In this document: positions 25,201-37,200 of the stretch, one piece after another
How positions within the stretch are numbered: position 1 is the stretch's first letter
How the letters are laid out: each line of letters begins with the position of its first letter
Assembly: GCA_013399015.1 (NCBI GenBank)
Contig: VWZX01000996.1
Coordinates: forward strand, 691,052-755,051
Length of the DNA: 64,000 nucleotides
From: Galbula dea
Taxonomy: Eukaryota > Chordata > Aves > Piciformes > Galbulidae
Reading direction: 5' to 3'
Position numbers and translations under genes: made by a program
The notes under the pieces: generated by a model
What the model saw: only the letters and a program-made list of their open reading frames with translations
The model's database searches: none
Told to the model about the DNA's origin: nothing

Positions 25201-28200
25201 GTGCCCCTTGGCCTGGCCCTGGGCACCACTGAGCAGAGTCTGGCCCCAGCCTCTCCTCATGTTGCTCTTGATGCTCTCTGCTCTGCTGTGGAGCTGAGTG
25301 GCAGCAGGAGAGAGGTCATGGAGAATCAATCTTTCATTTATAATTAGGACTAATCAGCAAACCATAGCTGAGCTGCTCTTGATGGGCTTCTGGAACACAT
25401 AACAGATCTCCATCTCCATACTGGTGGCTTTAAGGAGCTGTGCTGGGCATGAGGAGCTGGCCAGGGGCTGTGCCCCATCCTGCCCTGCTAGCAAAAGGCA
25501 GGTGATTGCTACTGACCTGGAGTCATTGCTACTTTTCCCATTCCTTGCAGCAAAGCCAAGCTGACAGCTCCTAATTAGATCCTGATGGCTGCAATAATAA
25601 AATATTATTCATCAAGAAGCAGCTTTAAATATCAAAGAATCATTGCTGCTAATAGCTTAAAGGAGACCTCATTGTCTGTGGCAGCACATGGAACCTGATT
25701 GCTTGCTTTTGGTTTGACTCACTCAGTGGTTTTGATTTGTATAAGAAGAATTTCCCCTGAATTAACACATTGGAGAGGCTTTAAAAATCACACTTTTAAT
25801 CACCTTATTTATAATTCAGCAGCCATCTGCCCTAGCAGGGAATTGGCTTCAACAATACATTACAGCCTCTCTGCTATTATCTCTCCTGCTTCATTTGTAC
25901 TAGAAACTGTAGGAATTTTAAACCCCAGGAATAAATTTGGAGGGGAAAAACCCTGGCAAGGCAAGAATTCTCCTTTTCTTCTCCAGCTCATGTCTATAGC
26001 AGTAATAAATGAGCCCATCCTGGTTTATACTGCAGAAGCTTAGCCTGGCTGCTGGGTGCAAGCCTTTGAGGGGGTTTGTGCTATTAATTTATCTGAAATC
26101 TTCCCAGAAGCTGTCAGGCAGAGCCCAGAGTGGCAGCTGTGAGCAGCATGGCAGGACCCAGCCCTCTCCCACCTGCTTCTCCCCTCTGTGCCATTTATAA
26201 CCAACTTCATCTTCAAGCAGGAGCCTGATGTCACAGATTTCCATGCTGCTGGAATGAAGCTGTCAAGGGGAATCTCCTGTCAGAGCAGTGGGCTCCCTCC
26301 TGTCTAGTTCAGCTTTTTAGTGATTTCAAGTCACTTCAAATCTTGCTGCAGCTCTGGAAATGCAACCAGACAAAGTCCTTAGGAGTGACTTGTGTAGCTG
26401 GCTCCTTCCCTCCTCCACAACACCTGTGCTTTGCAGTACTGAAGGAGCAAACTGCTGGTGGGAGAGGATTATCCTGACTTCTCTGTCTGTTTCTCTTCCC
26501 TCCACCGTTGGCTGGTGCTGATCTCACCAGTGGCAGACGAAGCTCCACCGTCAGGAAGCAGGTAACTGTCCTTCCCTTGCATGACAAGTCCCTGTGTGTG
26601 TGTCTAGAGGAGGATAGATGGAGAACAGACCAGTGTTTTGTCTTCCCTCCCTCTCTCACATGGGCTTTTCCAGCCCTCTCCAAGTGTCTCTAGTGCCTCA
26701 GTCAGTCACTGCCAGCAGTAGCACACAATCCACAGCCCTGACTCATTTTCTCTGACAGACCTGCAACCAAAAATACCCAGCAGCCTTCAGCTGTCTGGAC
26801 AGCTTGTGGTTTCTGGGTTCCATGCTGTTGTTTCTTTGTCCCTTTCCCCCTTGTTTTCACTGGAATGCCACTGCAGTGCTGTTAAAGCAGGAGCTCCTGG
26901 CTGCTTCTGCCTTCTTGTTCCAAAGCCTCACTGCAATGATGCTCTGTTTCCCTGGCTGTGGTGGATAATCTGTTATTCTTAGTACCTGATGAGCTAAAAT
27001 GTGTTTCTCTGAGATAGGGGGGGAAAAAAAACCCCCAAAATATTTCTTGGGGATCCTGTGAAGACAACATTTGGCTTGGAACTTCACTTCATGCAGTCAG
27101 TGCTGCTTCAGGATCTCTGTGTGTAGGAAACTAAGCAGGAGAGCAAGTTGTGGGTTTGGTGTGCAGTCAAACCTTTCTCATTCTTCTGAGCTGAATTGTT
27201 GTTCCTTTATGCTCTACAAATGGCCCTTCCCTGTGCTGCAAATGAAGTGTGTGTGTGTCTGGATTGCCATTGTCACAAGGAGGTTTTGAGGTGTCTCAGG
27301 AGCATATTCTGACTCCAGTCCCTGATCTGGAAACCTAAATGAAAACTCAGCTCACAGTAACCTCCTGCTCTCACTGGCTTGTGCTTTTAATGGGGTTTAT
27401 TGGCTTGTGACCTAACATTTGAAAACAGAGCTGCTCTGAGAGTTTTAATCTCTGCTGGGGACCCAGAATTTCTGCTTGGCTGTGAGTTCCTGCTGCCAGA
27501 CTCAGAACTGAGTCTGGGAGGTGCTGATGTTGTTTGGCTGATTATTAATAAGCATGTCCTCAGGGGCTGGTTGAGTGGCAGAGTGGCTTCTGAAGCCTTC
27601 TTAATGGATTGGTGTTCTGTGGAGCTTGTGGAAGGCTAGTTCTGACTGCTTGTGGCTGGTTAGCAGAGAAATTATTGTCACTACAGGACCACGTTCTGTT
27701 AAATTCAGTTAAATCATAGCAGTCAAGAGAAAAGCTGTTCAGCCTCAAGAAAACCTTAGGAAAAGGATTGGCCTGGGTCTCTTACAGGCATGTGCTTGAG
27801 CAGAGGGCTGTCATCTGGGTGAGGTGATCCAGATGGGATGCTGGAGGATCCTAACAAGTGAGCATCTTGCTATAAAGTAGAAGCATTGCTGTCCAAAGCT
27901 ACTGGAGAAGAGGCAAGACATGACCAGAGACCTGGAAGCTTTAATCCATTGTGGTTTTAATCACTGGCATCTGACCTTCAGCAGACTGCAGCACTTGTGT
28001 TGCTGAGCTGCTCTTCCCCACAATGGGAGGAGGAACTGCAGGCACTGCAGAAATGCTCTGAGAAGTCATCTGTGATGCAGGGAAGTGCAAGGGCTTGTTC
28101 CCAGGCTGAAAATCTCCAGTAATGCTGTTTAAGCTGGAAGCTGGCAGTCCAGGAGATCTGAATGTGCTTGGGCCTTGGCCTGATGACTCTTTTCCATGAG

Positions 28201-31200
28201 CAGGTGCCTGGGTGGTGCAGCTTCATCAGTGGACTGTGGTCAGGGGGCACTGATGTGTGATTCCCTAAAGGCAGCTGGAGCTGTGTGGGAGCAGAATGTG
28301 GCAGAGGAGAGGGCAAATGTGTTGCCATTCCTTTTTCTTCTGGTTTTGAGGGTTGGTTTGGTTGGGTTTTGGTGGTGTTTTCTTTTTCCCCTCCACTCTT
28401 TGCATCCCTCTGTGTTCTGACTGCTGCTCTTGTTTCCCCTGCTCCTTGCACAGGACTCCTCACAAGCCATTCCCCTGGTTGTGGAGAGCTGCATACGCTT
28501 CATCAGCAGGCATGGTGAGTGGCCAGAGAAGGGGCTGGGGCACAGGTGCTGTGAGGAGCAGCTGAGGGAACTGGGCTTGCTTAGCCTGGAGGAGAGGAGG
28601 CCCAGGGGAGACTTCCCTCTGTGAAGCATCTCCTTTGTTCTCTAGTTGATGACTGTTGCTCACGGTGCATGTCCCAGCAGTGTAGTTAGGAAGTGGAGTA
28701 CTGGGGCATCTCACCTCCATGGTGATTGGTTTTAATGCTCTTCCTAATGCTCACAGTTCAGCAGGAACACCTTGAAAGCCTCTCCTCAAGCCCTGGCTCA
28801 GGAGGTGCTGGGCTCATTAAATGCTCCCATTACCATCAGCTGATTTTTGCTTTGCAAAGTGAACTGCTTCCATGTGTAGCTAAGCTCTGCTTTACTCCTG
28901 GCTGCTCCACCACTAGTTTATTACTTTCTTGGGGCTGTAAAACCCTTTGGGGATCCTTCAGGGTAAAAGATGACCCAGAGGGCTGTTAGAAACCAGTTAT
29001 TCTGTCAGCTTGTTAAGAAGGGTTCAGATATTTGTCTCCAGGTGCTGGGTTCTGCTTTCCCATATTCTGGACATATAAGGGGAAGATGGCTGGAAAACCA
29101 GCAGGCTTTGGCCTGTGCTCCTTAGGTTTCCTTTAGCACGTATGCTGGAGGTGCCAGCTTATCTTACCTCCTTCTTATCTACATCTCTTCTTGTCTTGCA
29201 GGTCTGCAGCATGAAGGAATATTCAGGGTGTCTGGGTCCCAAGTGGAAGTGAATGACATCAAGAATGCCTTTGAGAGAGGTAGGGGAGATCTGTTCCAGT
29301 AGCTGGGAGATGATTGCCAACTGTCTGAATGTGTTTAAGTCTTCTGCAGTGGTTTGTTTGGAATGCAACTGCCTATTATTTTGTTCTGATGTCTGTGTTT
29401 CCAAAGGGAGTCTGGCCCAAACACTTCCCCACTGCTCATTAACCTTGAACACTGGGCTGTTGGGCATTGTGCTTCAGTTTGTGTGGCATAAATATTCTGA
29501 GCTCAATCTCCCCTCATGTCTGATAGCTTATTGATTATTTGGAACACTAAAGGGTAGAGAGAATTTCCTTACTGGCTGGAAGTGCATTTTCCTGCCATCC
29601 TCATGGTGCCTGGGCTGGCTGCTGGAGGGTGACTGTTCCTGAGGCACAGCTTGGCTGTGTTTGCTGCAGAGATCAGCCAGTGAGAGGCTCAATCTCAAGA
29701 CACTGTTAACTTGACATAGCTTTTAATAGAGTTGATTTCCCACGTGGAGAACCATTCCATACAAAGGCAAAGAGCAGCTGGGAGCCTCCTGACTCATCAG
29801 CTTCTGGCAGAGCAGGTTCAGAGGAGCTGGCTCCTCAGGCAGCCCTGGAAGCCCATCTCCCCAGTCTTGCTTGGGTCACCCAAAACAGCAGGGCTTGTGT
29901 CAGTTCCCTGAATACCTCATATCCCTAAAAGAACAGAGTCAGTGTGGTTTTCTGCTTGCTGCTGGGAGAGGTTAGCAGTAGTGAATTGGGCACACCAGGG
30001 TTAGTTTGCTTTTGGGCAGAGAGGAGTTTAGTGAACATGTGTGAAATGCAGAATCTGGCTTCACCTGCCTTCATCTCCATCTACCTGAGGATTGACATCC
30101 TCCTGCAGAGAGGAAGCAGAAATGTGTATCCCAGGCTGCAGGTGGAGGCTTGATAGCAGAATCAGACCCTTTGTACCTAAAGAAACCCCAGTCACCTGGG
30201 GAAGGAGCCACTTGGGCCAGCACTAGCAGGCAGAAAGAAAAAGGTGATTTTTCTGTTTTCTTTTGCTTCATCTCCCTTGTCTCTGTGAAGCATAAGGTAC
30301 ACAGAGCTGACAGAGTAAACCATAATATCTCTGCAGTTGATGACTCCATCCAGACCCTTGGTGGCAGTTAATATCCAGGCTAACACTCTGGTTTGTAGTG
30401 GCCCATTTGTTATCTTGTGTGTTCCTCAGCTAATAGGCCAGCTTTGGTAATTTCAGTCACATAATGGATATATATAGCCTCAATTTGAGGATTGCTCTAT
30501 CATTAAATCTAATTATAGCTGAGAGAGAGTTTTCCCTAAGGAACAACTCCTTAAGTGGGCATCCTTTCTCTTCTAAGCCAGACAAACTGTGCCATATCTG
30601 CAACAACAAATTCTCTGTCCCAGAAACACTCCTCCCCCAGGCCAACAGCAGGTGTCTGCATCCTGCTGAATGGGCTCTGGCTGTCCCCTGCAGCCACCTT
30701 GGCTTCAGCTGTGAGCTCACATCAAGAGCTGCTCCTGGGCTCCTCATGGTCACCCCCATGGTGGATCTGTGAAGTTCACACCCCACCAAAGTACCTGGAG
30801 GACAGAGCCTGGGAGTGTTGCTCCTGCTGGAGGAGTGAGAGAGAGCCAGGCTCTGGTGTCAGCCTGGGATCTGCTGGGTGGAAAGCTGTCCTAGAGCTCC
30901 TGGGGTTGCTGTCAGAAGCTTCCCTGCTTGACTGTGGTGCACAGGAGAGATCTCTCTCTACCTCATGCTGCTGGCTGTAGGAGGTGGCATTAACTTTGTG
31001 CTGCAGAAATCCTCTTCTCCAGCTGAGGTGCATCCCTCTGGGCTGATCCTTTTCCTCCAGTGTTCTGATTTCTCTTGCCTGCTTTTCTCTGCTTCTCATC
31101 AAGGGGAAGATCCATTGGCTGGGGACCAGAATGACCATGACATGGATTCAATAGCAGGAGTTCTGAAGCTTTATTTTCGAGGGCTGGAGCACCCCCTCTT

Positions 31201-34200
31201 CCCCAAGGACATCTTCCATGATCTGATTGCCTGTGTCAGTAAGTATGTGGGGAGTTGGAAAGAAAGAGGATTCATTTGGCTCATCTCCCACTCACTTTGC
31301 CTCCCCTCCCCCTTTTTTCCTAGCTTTTTGTGGTTACTTTGGCTTTCTGTTGCCCTGGTCCCTGGTAGCCAGAGTCTGGGCAGTTGCCTGCTCACAGCCT
31401 TCCTTGTTCTGAGAGCAGTTGTTCTCTGAGTGAGCAAGGAGATGGAAAGGATCAGGTTTGAAGGCTGTGTCCTGGATTTTTCTGAGGCAGGATTCCTTTA
31501 AACCAGAATAAACCAAACCCCTCTCCACCTCTGTAAAAGTCATCTGTGAAACCTCTCAGCAGAAGGTGCCAGAAGTGCCCTGTCAGAAGCAGGGATTGTC
31601 CTGTGTGCTCCCTGGAGACTCCCAGAGAGCCTGTGTGTCTGCTGCTGTGCTTCTGCATGCTCTGGAGCTGGCAGGGTAGCAGTCAGGCACCTTTTAGCTT
31701 CAGAACCATCTGTTGACTCCTCTTAAGGAACATCAATCCTGAGGGCAGTCACAGCCCTGTTGTTCACATTTCTGATGGTTTCTAAAGATGCCTTGGGTAG
31801 GCAGAGGGCTGGTTTGTGCTTTGGTGTCAGTGACCAACCACCTTTGACATGGCCAGACTGTTGTCACCTCCTTCAGGATGGAAGAATGATTCTGTTGTCC
31901 AAGGAGGGCAGTGGCCTTTGGGGTGGCAGCCTTTGAAGTGAAGCAGGAGGTAACTGCTTCTGAAATAGCTCCTGGTTTTCTTCTCCTGACAAATGCATTC
32001 CCAGAGTTGAATTCCCATTGCATGAACAGAAAAATCTGCTTCCAAGGAAGTTCTCCCTCCTGAGATGATTCCTGCTGCCCACTTCTTTCTCAGTGGGCTG
32101 CTGCACACAGAGCTTTTTGCCTCACCCTTTAACTATGTTCATTTCCCTTTGAGTCTGCTACAATTTCTTGTTTTAAACACCCACCTCTCCAAGCTGACTT
32201 GAATGAGCTATTGTGGCAGAGCTAGTGAAACAGATGACATCCAGTGCTCCCACGCTTGGAGGGAGCCTGCAGTCAAGTTTCACATGTTCAGGAGCCTTCA
32301 CTGTCAAAGGCTTCCCCAGCAGGTTCTGCAGCCTTGGCATTCCCAAGCCAGGCAGCACTGGGAAATGGGCAGGAGCTTTCCCTCCTCCTGCTGCTGCTCT
32401 GCTTGCTGCCCTTTGGAATGCTGTGTGCAGGAGGCAGCAGTTTAGACTGGTTGTGTTTGGATTGGGTGACTAGGTGTGGGTCTGGGGATGGGGTGACTTT
32501 GGTGACCTGTGGGTCTGGTGACCTGTGGGTCTGGTGATGGGGTGAATGGTGATAGGATGACCCTGGTGGGTTATGGGTGTGGTGATGGGGTGACTCTGGT
32601 GGGTGATGGGGTGACTCTGGTGATAGGATGACTCTGGTGGGTTGTGTGGTGATGGGGTGACTCTGGTGGGATATGGGTATGGTGATGGGGTGGCTCTGGT
32701 GACAGGGTGACTGGTGGGTTAGGGGTGTGGTGATGGGGTGACTCTGGTGGGTTATGGGGTGACTCTGGTGGGTTATGGGTGTGGTGATGGGGTGGCTCTG
32801 GTGCTGGGGTGACTCTGTGGTGCTCTTCCTTCCTTCCAGCCATGGACAACTTACAGGAGCGAGCACTCCACATCCGCAAGGTGCTCCTGAGCCTGCCCAA
32901 GCCCACTCTGGTTGTCATGAGATACCTCTTTGCCTTCCTCAACCAGTGAGTATCCTTGGGAGCACCATGGCCCTGCTCTGGGGCTTGCTGGGAGCGTGCT
33001 CAATGGCAGAACCAGCCTTACCAGTGCTGCATGTGCCTGTGCCACCTGGGCGGCTTTAAGCAGCAGGAAGCCCAAAGCTCAGCTGGGTCTTCTCCAGCAG
33101 ATGATGATCATCATGATGATGTTTTCTGCTCTTAACCCTCCTCCCCACTTCTGTCTCTTGCAGTTTATCTCAGTTCAGTGAGGAGAACATGATGGATCCC
33201 TACAACTTAGCCATCTGCTTCGGGCCAACACTGATGTCTGTGCCTGAAGGCCATGACCAAGTCTCGTGCCAAGCTCACGTCAACGAGTTGATCAAAACCA
33301 TCATCATCCAGCATGAGAACATCTTCCCAGGCCCAAGGGAGCTGGAGGGCCCAGTCTATAGCAGGGGTGGAAGCACTGAGGATTACTGGTAGGATGGGTA
33401 CCACTGAGGAGAGAATGAAGGGGTGGATCTTTAAGGCTCCTGCCTTGTCTGACCCTGGGTGTGAGCATCTGGCCAAGCCCTTCAGAAATGCTGGTTTGTG
33501 GCAGGGAAGATGACTCTGGTATCTCAGAGGAGAGAAATAAGCTGGTAGAAAGTAGCTGTTCAGTTGTCCAACCTAGCCTGCTTATCTTGAAGGGCAAGGC
33601 TGTGTGGGGATTGTCTTGACTGGGCTGGGCTGGTAGCTGCCAAAATCAAGCTTGGTTTTTTTTCTTCCATTTCTTTTTTTCCCTCCAACTTTGGCCCTTT
33701 TTTGTCCTGCTTGTCTTGAGTGCCTTTGCTTCAGACACAGAGGTCACTCACAGCTGAGCCTAGAGAGCTGTGGCATGGGGGGCAGCAGTGCTGGTGGGGG
33801 AGGGGAGAGGCAGGAATGCAGAATCACCGTTTCCATCTGAAGCTCAGGAGGCCTGGCCACGTGTTCAGGCTGAGAGCACATCTGGAAACAATTCAGCCAG
33901 AGCAGCTCCTGTCATCTGGGGTGGAAGGTTGGGGAGTGGGGGAAGGAAAGGAGGTGTTTTCTTTCCTACTGGCCAAGCTGAGCTCTCCCTCTGAAAATGA
34001 GGAATGTTAAATTGTGTCCTGCTCCTCCCCCTGCTCCTTCCCTCTTCCAATGTCCCAGGAATGCAAATGATTATTTTCCTATACTAAAATAAATACATTT
34101 CCTAGATGGAGGCTCTCTGGTGACAGAGCTCCCTTGTTTCCCTCCCTGCTTTCAGGGGAAGCTTTAGCTATCAGCTCACTCCACAGCCCTGTGGTGAGCA

Positions 34201-37200
34201 GAGGCTCCTCTAGGCTTAACTGCTCCCTCTAGAAGTCTTGCCAGAGCCTCTTTTGGAAATCTTCTTAGCTGTAGCCTTCACTCTGATGTTTTTAGCTGAT
34301 GTTAGATGTGAAAGGATTGTGGAGAGAGGGGGAAGAAAAGCCATGGAAGAATCTTGATGACCTTAAGGAAACAGATTCCCTTTGAGAGAAGGCTTTGTCT
34401 CAGGAGGTGAAGGAAATAAGTGTGACACGTTCAGTGCCCTTGGTCTGGGGGACACTGGGTGAGCATGGAGGAGGCAAAGAGTCCTGGAAGGGAAGAGCAA
34501 GTTTCTGAAGGCATTTGGGGTTTTGTTTTGGTTGTTGCCCTTTCTAACCACCCTGACCTAAGACCTTATTAAGCAGGGAAGGGTTAGAAGCAAGCAAGGG
34601 AAAGCACTTAAGCCAGAAAGAAGCATCTGGTTCCCATTCCAACCTTCTCCTAGCCCTGGTGCTTCAGTAGAAGTCAGTTGTTGCTGTAGGGCTCCACGAG
34701 GGCTCTGTGCTGCAGAGCAGGTTCTTGTCCTGGAGCTGTGTCTGTGATCTCCTAGTGCCCCTTCACTGGGCCTGGGTCCTCTCTCTGTGCTGGGGAGCTC
34801 ACAGACAGTGTTTTGGCCTGGTGGCTGCCCAGGCTCAGTGCCTCTGGAAGGGCTCTCCTCAGGCACAGGAGGGCAGGGCAAGGTTCAGCTTCTGTCACAA
34901 GTGGAGGCATCCTTGAAACATTGCCTTTGAGTCAAGCCTAGGACTCTGCTGCATCTCTCTGTCCATCTGAGACTGCCTGAGGACAGCGTGGGGAGAGGCC
35001 AGGATCCTGTGTAGTGGCAGCTGAGACCCTTGGGGTTGCAGGGAAGATCTGGCAGTTTGTACTGCTTGTACTGGGGAAGGGTCTGGAGCACAAGTGCTGT
35101 GAGGAGCAGCTGAGGGAATTGGGCTTGGTTAGCCTGGAGAAGAGGAGGCTCAGGGGAGACCTTCTCACTCTCTGCAGCTCCCTGAGAGGAGGCTGGAGCC
35201 AGGTGAGGGTTGGGCTCTTCTCCCAGGGAACAAGTGATGGGAGATTAGGAAACAGCCTCAAGTTGTGCCAGGGGAGGTTCAGGCTGGACACTGAGAAAAG
35301 TTTTGTCACTGACAGAGTTGTTAGGCACTGGCCCAGGCTGCCCAGGGCACTGATGGAGGAGTCTCCATCCCTGGGGGGTTCAGAACACATGGAGACATGG
35401 TGCTTGGTGACATGGTTCAGTGTCATGGTGGTGTTGGGTCAACAGTTGGACTTGATGATCTCAGAGGGCTTTTCCAACCTTAATGATTCTGATTCTATAC
35501 TTCAGAGCCCTCAGGGTGAAGCCCAGCAGCCTGACACTTCCCACTGCAGCAGCCCAGGGCTCACATGTCTGAGAGACTCAGTCTGCAGCAGGGAGAGGCT
35601 TTTTGCTGGGAAGTGCTGTTGGAGGCATGGGGTAGGAGGAGGAATGAGGTCTTGGTGCAGGCTTTGGGTCTTCAGCATCATGAGGTCCCTGTGCAGGCTT
35701 TGGGTCTTTAGCCTTGGCTGCCTGTGACATTACTCCACAGTCTTTGTGAAACTCTAACCCTCAATGCTTTGTTCCCCTGGGGACACTCCTCTGGCTTCCA
35801 ATCCTTCTGTAAAGTTTATTAAAGTAGCAAAAAGGCTTTGCAGAGGATGGGGAAGGTTGACTCCTGAGCTGTTGACTCAGAAGGTGGTGGAGCAGCTTGG
35901 TGTCACGTGGATTGAGCATAGTGAGAGGCCAGAATTGTTCAGCTCCTTTACCCCTGCTCCTGCTCCTTTTTGTTTCTTCCCTTTTTGAAAGGAGCACAGG
36001 AGGCAGATTACCAAAGGGAGAGGATTTCACATCCATCATCACTTCCCTTAGTCATTACCAGGCCAAAAGGAGAGATGAGCAGTTACTGTGTGAGGAGAAT
36101 TAAAAATCACCTTGAGTTACAGCAAATGAGTGCAGCAAATGCCTTTGGTCTTCAGCAAAGCCAGAACCTTTGGCTGCCACTGGTTGGCTCTTGATCCTTT
36201 CAAAGCTTTCCTTCATGCAAGTCATCCCTGAGCTCTCCTGGTGCTTCAGGTGCTCTGTAAAGGAAGAGAATCCAGAGGCATCTGGCTGTGGGAGTGGTTC
36301 AGTGAAGGGAATGGGCCAGGTCAGGGCTGGGAGGAAAGGGGAGGAGGGAGGTGAGCAGCTCAGGCTTGGAAGGGTTGTTAAGAATTGAGAAATGATTTCC
36401 CCTAGGAAGTGGCAGCTCTCTCATCACTCACCTCATCAGCTAATTAGAGCAATGGAGACTAAGTACTAAGAGTAATTCTGGTGTGGCAGAAAGGAGCTAG
36501 ACTCCCCATGCCTCTGCTGTCTGCCTCTGAACAGCTCCAGAGGTCCAGGTTATGAGATCTGGAGTTGGACTCTGCTGACAGCAGACAAGAAGGTGCACAG
36601 AGATGTTTGGTTTGCTAGAGCAAATAAGAACTTAGCTTGATTTTTTTAGACACAGTGCCTTCAGTACGTGCCAGTGCACCTGCAGAGTGTCACAGTGTCA
36701 CCTGGCTACTGCCCTCTAGTTATCTTTGATTGCTGCAAAGGACAAAACTCCATTTCTGCCCCTGTAAAGCAGTCTCTGTTTCCTTCTGCTGCAGTGAAAG
36801 CCCTCATGGAGAGAGAGCCTCCACAGAAGACTCTGTCCAGGATGTCACAGCTGAGCACCACACCAGTGATGATGGTATGCAAAGTCTGGTAACTGCTTGG
36901 GTAGCTGGTGCAGCCTGCTGGGGGGAAAGCAGGCTGGTGCCTACAGGAGCAATGTCACTGCTGTGAGGAGGAGAAGGCTAACTCATCCCAGAGCTGTAAG
37001 GCCTGGGGCTGAAGCCTGCAGGCTTCCTTCACCATGGTGTGTACTCACTTTGTTTCTGTATAGGGTTTTTAGTGTGGTTGAGAGGGCCCAGTGATGAGAA
37101 AATGAGCAGTTAGAGATTAGAGAAGGACACAGTTTTACAGCCTCTGGAACTAGATTACGTGGGGCCCCTCAGCAAGGTAAGATTTGGAGGCTTTTTGGAT

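Larger units (their letters stand above)
33389..36794. other. SRGAP2 intron
   Basis: A 3.4 kb intron with a CR1 copy at 35072-35499 and a 36-bp direct duplication at 35643-35714. Confidence 0.85.

Noticed and set aside
32288..32866. 192-codon minus-strand frame with HQSHPITTP repeats
   Set aside because: It is the translation of the G-rich minisatellite and overlaps an SRGAP2 exon on the other strand.
35014..35727. 237-codon open frame on the plus strand
   Set aside because: Most of it is the non-coding 3' body of a CR1 copy, and the same frame is broken in the sister copies.
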